Shown in pieces: positions 9,178 through 17,344 of a stretch of 64,000 bases of DNA. Every line of letters starts with the position of its first letter. The stretch's first letter is position 1. Source of the DNA: Thermoanaerobacterales bacterium. GTDB taxonomy: Bacteria > Bacillota > Thermosediminibacteria > Thermosediminibacterales > Tepidanaerobacteraceae. Made by a program: the position numbers and the translations under genes. The DNA lies in assembly GCA_012840135.1 (NCBI GenBank), contig DUMA01000007.1, positions 38,352 to 102,351 of the forward strand, read 5' to 3'. The notes under the pieces were generated by a model, which did not search any database, was not told the origin of the DNA, and was given only the letters and a program-made list of their open reading frames with translations.

Positions 9178-9207
9178 TTAAAAAAAGAAGGCCTATAAAA
9201 GGCCTTC
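9178..9207 (-). terminator. Rho-independent terminator after the KDG kinase gene
   Basis: On the minus strand GAAGGCC pairs with GGCCTTC across a short A/T loop (9187-9207) and is followed by a long T run (9175-9186). It closes the kdgK transcript. Confidence 0.85.
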
Positions 9208-9236
9208 GCACGTTATAATTCTGTCATATTTCTTAT

Positions 9237-10262
9237 TTATCTCTGCACCCTGCCGGAGGCGTCGCCTTTTGCCAGGGTCTGAACTTCCTTCAATGTCACA
9301 TGGTTGAAGTCGCCTACTATGGAATGTTTCAGGCAGGACGCCGCCACGGCAAATTCCACCGCATCCTGGGGGGCATAACCGTTGCACAGTGCATAGATCA
9401 ATCCGCCTCCAAAGGAATCGCCGCCGCCCACCCGGTCTACGATGTGGATCTGGTATCTTCTTGATTTATAAAATTCTCTGCCGTCATAGTAGAGGGCAGA
9501 CCAGCCGTTGTCGAAAGCCGAGTAACTTTCCCTCAATGTTATGGCCACGCCCCTTAAATTAAATCTTTCAGCCAGCTGTTTTGCTACGTCTTTATAACCT
9601 TCTTCGCTGAGTTCCCCTTTGGTCACATCGGACGTGCCGGCCTTTATGCCGAAGACTTTTTCGGCATCTTCCTCATTGCCGATGGCTACATCCACATATT
9701 CCATGAGCTCTGTCATGACTTTGTTGGCCTTTTCTGTAGACCATAGCTTTTTCCTGTAATTGAGGTCACAGCTCACTGTGACGTTCAGCTTTTTGGCGGT
9801 TTTTACGGCATCAAGGCACGCCTGGGCCGTATTGTCTCCCAGGGCGGGAGTTATACCTGTGAAATGGAACCACTTTGCTCCTGATAGAATTTTTTCCCAG
9901 TCAAAATCGGAGGGACTGGATTCCGCGATGGATGAATGGGCTCTATCATAGACCACCAGCGACGGCCTCTGAGAAGCACCGATTTCGTTGAAGTAGATAC
10001 CCAGCCTTTCTCCACCCTTCACTACATAGTCGGTGTGCACACCGTAGCGGCGGAGGTGGTTTATGGCGGCCTGTCCGATGGGATTGTCCGGCACCTTTGT
10101 CACAAAATAGGCATCCTCCCCGTAATTGGCGAGGGATACCGCCACATTGGCCTCCCCTCCGCCGTATGTCACATCAAAGGAATCGGCCTGAACAAATCTC
10201 AAGTAATTCGGCGGCGTGAGCCGCAACATGATCTCACCGAAGGTTACTATCTTGTTTGGCAT
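9237..10262 (-). CDS. kdgK: 2-dehydro-3-deoxygluconokinase (PfkB family)
   Basis: 341 residues. Seen: N-terminal FGEIMLRLTPPN and GGGEANVAVSLANYG (PfkB signature 1 area), and the C-terminal DRVGGGDSFGGGLI near 275 containing the catalytic aspartate and anion hole. KDG kinase phosphorylates 2-keto-3-deoxygluconate to KDPG. The KDPG aldolase gene lies just upstream on the same strand, which supports this assignment within the PfkB family. Together they form the lower hexuronate/Entner-Doudoroff branch. Confidence 0.9.
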   Translation of the reverse strand: MPNKIVTFGEIMLRLTPPNYLRFVQADSFDVTYGGGEANVAVSLANYGEDAYFVTKVPDNPIGQAAINHLRRYGVHTDYVVKGGERLGIYFNEIGASQRPSLVVYDRAHSSIAESSPSDFDWEKILSGAKWFHFTGITPALGDNTAQACLDAVKTAKKLNVTVSCDLNYRKKLWSTEKANKVMTELMEYVDVAIGNEEDAEKVFGIKAGTSDVTKGELSEEGYKDVAKQLAERFNLRGVAITLRESYSAFDNGWSALYYDGREFYKSRRYQIHIVDRVGGGDSFGGGLIYALCNGYAPQDAVEFAVAASCLKHSIVGDFNHVTLKEVQTLAKGDASGRVQR

Positions 10263-10310
10263 GACAACACTCCCCTATCATCAAATTTTATAATAAATTT
10301 TACAGTCTCC

Positions 10311-10349
10311 AAAAACCGTGCGGCTAGAATCTATACATTCATGCCGCAC
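10311..10349 (-). terminator. Probable terminator between eda and kdgK
   Basis: On the minus strand GTGCGGC pairs with GCCGCAC across 18 nt (10318-10349), followed by GGTTTTT. The T run is short, so it may be only partial termination between the two genes. Confidence 0.5.
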
Positions 10350-10460
10350 TACAGTCGTCATTTTGGCCAGGCAAAATTCATTTCTGTAGGTGCAAACCTA
10401 GAGCAGCCGCAAAATTCCTCCCAGTACAACAATGCCGGAATTCAAACTTTTAACCTCGGA

Positions 10461-11135
10461 TCAGCCCCGGGCTGCCTTTACAGCTTCCACGAACTTCCGG
10501 GCGGTCTCCTCCACTTCTGCATAATTGCCCTTTTTAGCTCCTTTTGTGAGCTCTCCGCCGACACCGACAGCCACACATCCCGCTTTAATCCACTCGCCTA
10601 CATTTTCTAAACTCACTCCGCCGGTGGGGATAATGGGCGCATAGGGCAGCGGTCCCATGATGGCCTTAACCATAGAAGGTCCGAAGGCGCTGCCGGGGAA
10701 GAGTTTTACAAAATCGGCGCCGGATTCCATGACTTCTACCACTTCTTTTATTGACATGGCTCCCGGCATGGTGACTTTTTGGTACCTGTTGCACAGCTTG
10801 ACCATTTCTGGGTTAAGGTAAGGGCTTACGAAAAACTCCGCCCCTGCCAGCATTGCAGCCCTGGCGGTCTCCGGGTCCAGCACAGTGCCCGCTCCGATAA
10901 GTATCTCCCCTTTCGGATAGGCCTTCTTGAGCTCTTTTATTACATCAATGGCCCCGGGCACCGTCATGGTGATCTCGATAGCCTCTACGCCACCGGCCTT
11001 AACGGCTTCGGCAATTTTCAGCGCCTGTTCGGGCGAATCGGCCCTGACCACGGCCACAATGCCGCAATCCATGATACGCTGCATAACTTTTAACTTATCC
11101 ATAAAAAATCCTCCTTGTTTCATATTATGATACAT
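10461..11135 (-). CDS. eda: KDPG/KHG aldolase
   Basis: 224 residues. Seen: GIVAVVRADSPEQAL near 20, VEAIEITMT near 50 and LIGAGTVLD near 75. The Schiff-base lysine is in FVKLFPGSAFG near 142. It splits KDPG to pyruvate and glyceraldehyde-3-phosphate in the cytoplasm. First gene of the KDPG pair, with a 198-bp gap before kdgK that carries a probable terminator hairpin, so the second gene may also have its own promoter. Ordinary length; nothing missing. The ATG at 11101 (MDKLKVMQRIM, with AAGGAGG before it) is the more likely start than the ATG at 11135. Confidence 0.92.
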   Translation of the reverse strand: MYHNMKQGGFFMDKLKVMQRIMDCGIVAVVRADSPEQALKIAEAVKAGGVEAIEITMTVPGAIDVIKELKKAYPKGEILIGAGTVLDPETARAAMLAGAEFFVSPYLNPEMVKLCNRYQKVTMPGAMSIKEVVEVMESGADFVKLFPGSAFGPSMVKAIMGPLPYAPIIPTGGVSLENVGEWIKAGCVAVGVGGELTKGAKKGNYAEVEETARKFVEAVKAARG

Positions 11136-11419
11136 CGTTTCGCATTTAATAAAATATATTCTACATGAAATATAATATTCCTTCTTTAACCTGATTTATT
11201 TCTATAACTTTTCATGCATCCTATGCAGGTTTTTATTCTCTTATTGTTGAGCTGCCCTTCATCATAAATGTCTAAATTTAAAAATATCCCGGTATCGACC
11301 ATGTCTAGGGCTTCCTGCTATATATCTAAATTTTAGATATAGATAACTTGTTGAAGTCCCTCTGCGTAAAGACAGATAGCAATACCTAACCTTGGATATC
11401 ACAAAGACCATATAAACAC
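11136..11419. other. Intergenic stretch with AT-rich palindrome, no gene supported
   Basis: Between eda and the ferredoxin gene. No convincing reading frame. At 11321-11341 there is a perfect 21-nt odd palindrome whose arms are TATATCTAAA and TTTAGATATA, and TCTAAATTTA occurs again near 11270. It could be an operator or a relic; nothing ties it to a gene. Confidence 0.4.
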
Positions 11420-11457
11420 AAAAAAATTGAGTTTCATCATGATGATGAAACTCAATT
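11420..11457 (-). terminator. Terminator of the ferredoxin gene
   Basis: On the minus strand TTGAGTTTCATCA pairs with TGATGAAACTCAA across a 3-nt loop, directly followed by a seven-T run at 11420-11426. It begins just after the ferredoxin stop. Confidence 0.92.
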
Positions 11458-11465
11458 TCCATTTG

Positions 11466-11654
11466 TTATTCCTCTTTTATTGCTTCCGATGGGCAGTTTT
11501 CTAATGCTTCTCTTGCTTCATCTTCTGCATCGGCGGGCACTTCATCTACTGTAGAATGAGCCTTGCCGTCATCGTTCCAGTCAAAAACCGCCGGGCAGGT
11601 ATCGATGCAAAGTCCACAGCTGATGCAAAGGTCCTGATCAACGTATACCTTCAA
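11466..11654 (-). CDS. Small [4Fe-4S] ferredoxin
   Basis: 62 residues. Seen: CISCGLCIDTCP at residues 10-21 and a fourth-ligand style cysteine in ENCPSEAI near 54, the layout of a single-cluster ferredoxin of about 60 residues. It is very acidic. It carries low-potential electrons in the cytoplasm. It is a single-gene transcript: a promoter at 11688-11717 and a strong terminator at 11420-11457 bracket it. No partner oxidoreductase is adjacent. Confidence 0.93.
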   Translation of the reverse strand: MKVYVDQDLCISCGLCIDTCPAVFDWNDDGKAHSTVDEVPADAEDEAREALENCPSEAIKEE

Positions 11655-11687
11655 GGATAAAACCTCCTCAAATAGTTTTCCTTGACT

Positions 11688-11717
11688 ATTTTACCACAAT
11701 CAGGTGGACTTATGCAA
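11688..11717 (-). promoter_or_regulatory. Sigma-A type promoter of the ferredoxin gene
   Basis: On the minus strand TTGCAT (11712-11717), 18 bp, TAAAAT (11688-11693), about 35 bp before the ferredoxin ATG. Confidence 0.65.
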
Positions 11718-11725
11718 AGGTTTTT

Positions 11726-13177
11726 TTAGATTTTTTCTTCGACAATATTTTTTATTTCCTCAAGTTTGATACCCGTATTCAGCGGGCGCGTCCTGAAGTA
11801 GAAGTACAGAAATGCCGCCGCTGCCGCAATTAAACCCACAGGGTACGATACGCTGGTGGGCAGGCCGAAGCCCTCTGGTGCCTGAAATATATAGGTTATA
11901 CTGACCGCCGTCATGAAGGTGGCCGGGATTGCGGCAATCCAGTAATTCTTATTTTCCCTCACAAGATATACGGCTCCAGCCCACAACACCATCATGGCCA
12001 ATGTCTGATTGGACCATGCGAAATATCTCCACACGATGTTAAAATCTATCTGCGAGAGAACAATACCCACAGCAAACATGGGAATCGTTATTTTATATCT
12101 GTTAATTATCGGCTTCTGATCGAGCTTTATCATTTCCGCTATGGTATACCTTGCAGCTCTAAATGCCGTATCTCCGGACGTTATGGGGAGCACCACCACT
12201 CCCAGGATGGCCAGCACTCCTCCTACAGCTCCCATCATTCCAAAAGATGCTTCTTTTACCACCCCCGATGGTCCGGCAGGCGTGGCCAGAACTTTTCCCA
12301 GGGCCGGTATTCCGCCATAGAAGCTCATGGCAGCCGCAGCCCAGATGAGGGCTATTACAGATTCGACTATCATCATGCCGTAAAATACGAATCTACCCTC
12401 TTTTTCATTCCTGATGCACCTTGATATTATTGGAGACTGGGTGGCGTGGAATCCGCTTATGGCTCCGCAGGCTATTGTTATGAACATTAGAGGCCACAGC
12501 GGTGCCCCCTTTGGATGTAGATTTGCCAGGGTTATTTCCGGTATATGGTACCCCTGGAAAAGCAGAGAACCGCCTATGCCGAAGGCCATAATCAGCAGTA
12601 TGGCACCGAAAATCGGATATATTCTGCCGATAATCTTATCGATGGGGAGCAGTGTCGCCAGAAAGTAATATGCAAATATTATCCATACCCACACGCTCTT
12701 GGTCAATACTTCCGGCGTCAGGATGGCCAGCAAACCAGCGGGACCGTTGACAAATACCACACCCACCAGCACCAGAAGAACTACCGCAAATACGTTGATT
12801 ATAATTCTACTCTTTTCGCCCAGATACTTTGCGGCAATTTCAGGAACATTGGCGCCCTTGTTTCGAAGAGATATCATGCCCGCCAGATAATCGTGCACGG
12901 CGCCGGCAAAGATGCCTCCGAACACTATCCAAAGGAAAGCTGCCGGTCCCCAAAGGGCTCCTGAGATTGCGCCGTAGATGGGCCCAAGGCCCGCAATATT
13001 TAATAACTGAATGAGAGCGCTGCGGTATTTGTCCATGGGCACAAAGTCTACGCCATCATTAATAGTGTAACATGGTGTTTTTCGGTTTTCATCAGCGCCG
13101 AACACCCTCTCGATGATGGCACCATAAATTATATAACCGGCTATAAGAGCGATAATGGAACCAATGAAGGAAAACAT
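11726..13177 (-). CDS. cstA: CstA-family carbon starvation / pyruvate-peptide transporter
   Basis: 483 residues with many membrane segments. Seen: IALIAGYIIYGAIIERVFG at the N terminus, then KTPCYTINDGVDFVP, GLGPIYGAISGALWGP and FHATQSPIISRC. These are hallmarks of the CstA family in its shorter form. E. coli BtsT of this family is a pyruvate/H+ symporter induced by the LytS/LytTR-type pair BtsSR. Here an equivalent pair is encoded just upstream on the same strand, so pyruvate is the likeliest substrate; peptides remain possible. Confidence 0.88.
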   Translation of the reverse strand: MFSFIGSIIALIAGYIIYGAIIERVFGADENRKTPCYTINDGVDFVPMDKYRSALIQLLNIAGLGPIYGAISGALWGPAAFLWIVFGGIFAGAVHDYLAGMISLRNKGANVPEIAAKYLGEKSRIIINVFAVVLLVLVGVVFVNGPAGLLAILTPEVLTKSVWVWIIFAYYFLATLLPIDKIIGRIYPIFGAILLIMAFGIGGSLLFQGYHIPEITLANLHPKGAPLWPLMFITIACGAISGFHATQSPIISRCIRNEKEGRFVFYGMMIVESVIALIWAAAAMSFYGGIPALGKVLATPAGPSGVVKEASFGMMGAVGGVLAILGVVVLPITSGDTAFRAARYTIAEMIKLDQKPIINRYKITIPMFAVGIVLSQIDFNIVWRYFAWSNQTLAMMVLWAGAVYLVRENKNYWIAAIPATFMTAVSITYIFQAPEGFGLPTSVSYPVGLIAAAAAFLYFYFRTRPLNTGIKLEEIKNIVEEKI

Positions 13178-13282
13178 TTTGATACCCCCTTTATTTTTTG
13201 TTTTTTCCGCTCAAGCGGATACTTTCTTAATATTATTTTAAATCATAAACTTGAGTTATTGCGATTTTTCGCCCTCAACGGC

Positions 13283-13305
13283 AAAAAAAAAGACCTCTAA
13301 GGTCG
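13283..13305 (-). terminator. Terminator after the LytTR regulator gene
   Basis: On the minus strand a short GACCT-TAG-AGGTC hairpin is followed by nine Ts. It separates the two-component genes from cstA, so cstA should have its own regulated promoter in 13178-13282. Confidence 0.7.
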
Positions 13306-13345
13306 TAAAATCATCTTGAACGGCAATTAAATATAAGAATTATTA

Positions 13346-14113
13346 TCAGATTTCAAACATTTCCCTTAACTCCTTGGCATGTCTTCTGCTGACAGGAACC
13401 TCATCCTTTTCATAGCCTTTGATGGTCAGTATGAAAGTGCCGTTAAACCACGGGATAATCTCCTTCACTTTTTCAAAATTAACCAGATAACTCTTATGGG
13501 TCCTGACAAAATCGGGGCTCGCTATTTTTTCTTCCAGCTCGGAAAGGGTATAGGGACTTAAAAACTCCCCTTTTTCGGTTTTTATTTTGCTTCCTTTTTC
13601 AATGGCTTCACAGTAACATATATCATCGGGACATATCAGGTAAATCCTGTCGTTTTTCCAAAGTGAAATTTTGCCGCAACCCGGTTTCCTGGTCTTTTGA
13701 ATGTATTCCGAAACCCTGAGTGATTCCTGTTTCTGTTTTCTTTCCCCGAATACTTCGATTAGCCTTTTTATTGTTTTATCCAGTCTTTTTTCAGAAAAGG
13801 GCTTTAAAATGTAATCCAGGGCATTTATCTCAAAAGCTTTGACGGCATACTCATCATAAGCCGTGGCAAATACCACCACCGGTGATACCCCTTCCGAGAA
13901 TACCTGCCAGGCTACTTCAAAACCGTCTATATCGGAAAGCTGTACATCAAGAAAAACTACATCGGGTTTTAAATTCAATATTTTTTCTATGGCTTCCTGC
14001 CCCGATGAAGCTTCGCCGACGATTTTTATTTCATCATAAGCTTCCAGGAGATAGCACAGTTCTTCCCTGGCAGGGGGCTCGTCATCTACCAGCAGCACTG
14101 TAAATTCCACCAT
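13346..14113 (-). CDS. LytTR-family response regulator
   Basis: 255 residues. Residues 1-120 are a receiver domain: LVDDEPPAREELCYLL, phospho-acceptor aspartate in VVFLDVQLSDIDGF, and the ILKPFSEKRL lysine. Residues about 150-255 are a LytTR DNA-binding domain (FVRTHKSYLVNFEKVKEI, VPVSRRHAKELR). Its start overlaps the 3' end of the sensor-kinase gene by 32 bp. By analogy with LytST/BtsSR it should activate the cstA gene downstream. Confidence 0.93.
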   Translation of the reverse strand: MVEFTVLLVDDEPPAREELCYLLEAYDEIKIVGEASSGQEAIEKILNLKPDVVFLDVQLSDIDGFEVAWQVFSEGVSPVVVFATAYDEYAVKAFEINALDYILKPFSEKRLDKTIKRLIEVFGERKQKQESLRVSEYIQKTRKPGCGKISLWKNDRIYLICPDDICYCEAIEKGSKIKTEKGEFLSPYTLSELEEKIASPDFVRTHKSYLVNFEKVKEIIPWFNGTFILTIKGYEKDEVPVSRRHAKELREMFEI

Positions 14114-15809
14114 CGTTCCTCCCTGCCTTCTGTGCCGGAATAAAGAACTTTACCTCCGTTCCCATGCCCGGCATTGAAAATATCGCAAGACGACTTTTGC
14201 TGCCGTAAAGGCTTTCCAGCCTGCCGTTGACATTGTACAGGCCTATTTTATCGCGGCAGGCCGAGCGGGATAGAACTTCTTCCGCCATGCCTTTCTCCAT
14301 ACCCACTCCATCGTCCGTCACGGATATTTCCACCCCATTTTCAACACTTCTGGCAGCTATTTGGACCGTCCCACCGCTCTTTTTCGGCAAAAGCCCGTGT
14401 TTTATGGCATTTTCCACCAGAGGCTGCAGGATAAGAGGCGGCACCATGATATTTACTCCCGCCTGTATTTCGAAGACAGCCTTCAACCTGTCACCAAACC
14501 TCGCCTGTTCTATGGCCAGGTATGCCTTCACGTGTTCCAATTCCTGTTCCAGGGGCACCATTTCTAGGCCTATACTTAAATTTTTCCTGAAGAAATCTCC
14601 AAGATAAATGAGCAGTTCTCGGGCTCTGGCCGGGTCCTTCCTTAGAACCGATATGATGGTGTTCAATGCATTGAATAAGAAATGAGGATTTATCTGGGAC
14701 TGAAGCGCCTTTAGTTCAGCTCGTGCTAGAAGTCTTGATTGATATTCAGCCCTGCCCAGTTCCAGTTGGGTTGAAAACAGCTGCCCCAGACCTTCCGCCA
14801 GCTTCACATCCACGCTGGAAATGCTGTTTTCACGGCTTTTATACAGCTTCAAACTTCCTATAACATTTTCTCCTTCCTTTAATGGCACAATGACGGCAGA
14901 TTTTAGCGGACAACTTTCATCGGGGCATTCTATTTCCGCTCTGGAAGAAGCTACCTGGCACTCACCGGTGGCCAGAGCCCTGCGGGTGGCTTCGGTAAGA
15001 ACTTCGTGGCCCGACCTGTGATGGTCCTCGCCAGCCCCTATGTGGGCAAGGATTTGATGATCATCGGTTATTGCCACCGCATCAAAATCGGCCTTTTCGT
15101 AGATTATCTTTACAGTCTTATATGCTGACAGTTCATTCATGCCGCGCTTGAGGTACGGCAGCGTCTCCGAAGCTATATCTAAAGCAAGCTGCGCCTGATA
15201 AGCTCCCGCTCTTTCCTGCTCCTTGAAAATATTGTCCACGATCAATATGAAGATGGCGATTCCCGCTGCATTTACCGCAGTCATGGGGAACCATATGACC
15301 CTGACAAGTTCCAGAGCCGCATTAAAAGGTTTGGCTATAATTAAAATAATAACCATCTGGAGAAGTTCCAGAGCTACGCCTATCAAGAAAGCCACAGGCC
15401 ACTCCACCCTGCCGTGTTTTAATTTTCTGTGGATGAATCCGGCTATGGTGGCTTCTGTAAATGTCGACACCGAACAGGCTACAGCGGTAAATCCGCCTAT
15501 ATCTATGGCCCAGCGGTGAAATCCGGCAATAAAACCTGATAGGATGCCCACCATGGGCCCACCCAGCAGCCCACCGATGATGACGCCCACGGCTCTGGAG
15601 TTGGCTATGGCACCGTAGATTGGTATGCCAAGATAAGTTCCCATAATTCCGAAGGCACCGAAGATTGCTGAGAGTACCATTTTATCTTTCAGGGATACTT
15701 CATTTTTAAGTATCAGATTTTTAAAGGGTCTGCTTCTTGACAGCAGATATGCTATTACTATAAAGAAGCCCAGCCTGTTAACAAGATTTATTAGAATGGA
15801 AAAAATCAT
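14082..15809 (-). CDS. LytS-type sensor histidine kinase (5TM-LYT, GAF, HisK)
   Basis: 575 residues. Residues 1-200: 5TM-LYT receptor (GIMGTYLGIPIYGAIANSRAVG, GILSGFIAGFHRW). Residues about 220-340: GAF-like domain. LQSQINPHFLFNALN near 385 holds the phosphorylated histidine of LytS-type kinases. C-terminal ATPase: PPLILQPLVENAIKHG and SVTDDGVGM. Membrane-bound sensor that phosphorylates the LytTR regulator encoded next. Relatives sense extracellular pyruvate, which fits the neighbouring cstA. Confidence 0.93.
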   Translation of the reverse strand: MIFSILINLVNRLGFFIVIAYLLSRSRPFKNLILKNEVSLKDKMVLSAIFGAFGIMGTYLGIPIYGAIANSRAVGVIIGGLLGGPMVGILSGFIAGFHRWAIDIGGFTAVACSVSTFTEATIAGFIHRKLKHGRVEWPVAFLIGVALELLQMVIILIIAKPFNAALELVRVIWFPMTAVNAAGIAIFILIVDNIFKEQERAGAYQAQLALDIASETLPYLKRGMNELSAYKTVKIIYEKADFDAVAITDDHQILAHIGAGEDHHRSGHEVLTEATRRALATGECQVASSRAEIECPDESCPLKSAVIVPLKEGENVIGSLKLYKSRENSISSVDVKLAEGLGQLFSTQLELGRAEYQSRLLARAELKALQSQINPHFLFNALNTIISVLRKDPARARELLIYLGDFFRKNLSIGLEMVPLEQELEHVKAYLAIEQARFGDRLKAVFEIQAGVNIMVPPLILQPLVENAIKHGLLPKKSGGTVQIAARSVENGVEISVTDDGVGMEKGMAEEVLSRSACRDKIGLYNVNGRLESLYGSKSRLAIFSMPGMGTEVKFFIPAQKAGRNDGGIYSAAGR

Positions 15810-16043
15810 GTTTTCATCTCCCGAAAGCCGTCATGTCTTAACTTTCTATAAATAAATATATCACATTTTGTGAAAAGTATAAATTTATTTTTTACTTTAA
15901 TGCAGGTAAAACTTTAAAACTTAAAAGCAAATAAATGCTTTCTGACTTTTTCTGTCAAAATAGATTTTTATATTCCTATACCTGTCATTATATGTTATAA
16001 TTGTTTACTGGATATAACACTGGACGAAGCGGGGGTACTTTTC

Positions 16044-16481
16044 TTGCAAAGCTCTCAAAGATCCCTATCACTTGAAACCATAAAAAGAGGCCTGCTGGCC
16101 GGCATCGATGTAACATGGCAACTGTCGCGCATCATAATCCCCATTTATTTTATAGTCACTTTTCTGAAACACACCCCTGTGTTAAACCTCTTATCCGGCT
16201 TGTTTTCGCCATTGATGAGAATCTTCGGCCTGCCGGGGAAAGCCGCCATTGTCCTGGTCCTGGGCAATGTGGTAAACCTGTATGCGGCCATCGGGGCTAT
16301 GGTTTCCCTATCCCTCACTTTAAAAGAAATAACCATACTGGCTATCATGCTTTCCTTCTGCCACAGTTTGCCTGTTGAAACCGCCCTGGCAAAAAAAATC
16401 GGCCTTTCGGCGGTAAATGTCATCGCAGTGAGGGCGACACTTGCAATCGTATCTGGTATTGCTTTCAATCTAATATTATGA
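16044..16481 (+). CDS. Gate-domain (nucleoside recognition) membrane protein, first of pair
   Basis: 145 residues starting at a TTG with GGGGG 8-10 bp upstream. It is strongly hydrophobic with about four membrane segments (IIIPIYFIVTFLKHTPVLNLLSGLFSPLMRIFGLPGKAAIVLVLG). The Gate/nucleoside-recognition fold is also found in SpmA/SpmB and in FeoB cores. The gene is followed by a second Gate protein and a MazG-like gene on the same strand. Function is not known; transport of a small solute is only a guess. Confidence 0.75.
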   Translation: MQSSQRSLSLETIKRGLLAGIDVTWQLSRIIIPIYFIVTFLKHTPVLNLLSGLFSPLMRIFGLPGKAAIVLVLGNVVNLYAAIGAMVSLSLTLKEITILAIMLSFCHSLPVETALAKKIGLSAVNVIAVRATLAIVSGIAFNLIL

Positions 16482-16526
16482 GTGAGTCAAAAAACAGTCC
16501 GCCAACTCAAAAAACGGAGGAATCAT

Positions 16527-16988
16527 ATGGTAGGTATAATAAAAGAAGCCGCCGTAGGCAGCTTTCTGTCGGTGAAACAAATTGCCATTATCGTGATCCC
16601 GCTCATGGTATTCATGGAAATATTAAAAGACATGGGGGTCCTCAACAGAATCGCCAACCTCTTTTCTCCCGTAGTCAAAATATACGGCATGAAAAAAGAG
16701 TCCGGTTTTCCGCTGGTGATAGGAATCATCATAGGACTATCTTACGGCGCAGGCATTATATTTCGGTCGTCCCGGGAAGACAACCTACCGAAAAGGGATC
16801 TTTACCTCATTACTTATTTTCTGGTTTCAGCCCATGCAGTTTTTGAGGATACGGCCATCTTCATGGCCATCGGCGCCAGCGGCGCGCTCCTCCTCGTCAC
16901 TCGCCTTCTGGTAGCGGCATTTTTTACTTTTCTCGCTTCACGGCTCATAAAGGACCGGGATGAAATTATGTCAGAAAAAGCAGGGTGA
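16527..16988 (+). CDS. Gate-domain membrane protein, second of pair
   Basis: About 153 residues. The ATG at 16527 is preceded by ACGGAGGAA, which decides it over the earlier in-frame start at 16482. Seen: VKQIAIIVIPLMVFMEILKDMGVLNRIANLFSPVVKIYGMKKESGFPL, then GLSYGAGIIF, the same Gate-domain pattern as its neighbour. The two half-size proteins probably form a heteromeric membrane unit, as SpmA and SpmB do. Its stop overlaps the next gene's longest frame. Confidence 0.78.
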   Translation: MVGIIKEAAVGSFLSVKQIAIIVIPLMVFMEILKDMGVLNRIANLFSPVVKIYGMKKESGFPLVIGIIIGLSYGAGIIFRSSREDNLPKRDLYLITYFLVSAHAVFEDTAIFMAIGASGALLLVTRLLVAAFFTFLASRLIKDRDEIMSEKAG

Positions 16989-16993
16989 ACAAT

Positions 16994-17320
16994 ATGAACA
17001 AAAAGGACGGCAACAGCTTCAAAGTCATCAGTCTGCCAAAATTGAACGGCTTAACTCCAACTCTCGAATCTACAGCCCTGAAGCTTATGGAAGAAGCCGG
17101 CGAGCTGGCTCAGGCCATCGGCAAATTTCGGGGGCGCAGCGGCGAAAAGATCAGGATGGAGGAAAAAGAAGCGGTAGACATGATGGCCAGGGAACTTCTG
17201 GATGTGGCTCAGGTGGCCGTTTCCATGATGTTCGTTCTGGAAGAAAATTACAACATCGATCTTGAGGAAAAGATTGAACAACATATCCAGAAATTGAAAT
17301 CAAAGGGATACTTGTTGTAA
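16994..17320 (+). CDS. MazG-like nucleotide pyrophosphohydrolase family protein
   Basis: About 108 residues; ATG at 16994 with AGGGTGA 5 bp upstream. Seen: LMEEAGELAQAIGKFRG and, after about 25 residues, ARELLDVAQV, the EExxE...ExxD metal-binding layout of the all-alpha NTP pyrophosphatase fold (MazG, dUTPase-2). The family cleaves NTPs or dNTPs to monophosphates and pyrophosphate. It is third in a short operon after the Gate pair; whether the three cooperate is unknown. Confidence 0.75.
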   Translation: MNKKDGNSFKVISLPKLNGLTPTLESTALKLMEEAGELAQAIGKFRGRSGEKIRMEEKEAVDMMARELLDVAQVAVSMMFVLEENYNIDLEEKIEQHIQKLKSKGYLL

Positions 17321-17344
17321 ATTCGGATTTGAACGGCTTTTTAT

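Noticed and set aside
9193..9387. 64-residue minus frame at the 3' end of kdgK
   Set aside because: It lies on the same strand as kdgK but in another frame, overlapping its 3' end and terminator; there is no ribosome site or domain.
11262..11462. 66-residue minus frame between eda and the ferredoxin gene
   Set aside because: It covers the ferredoxin terminator hairpin, has no ribosome site and no recognisable domain.
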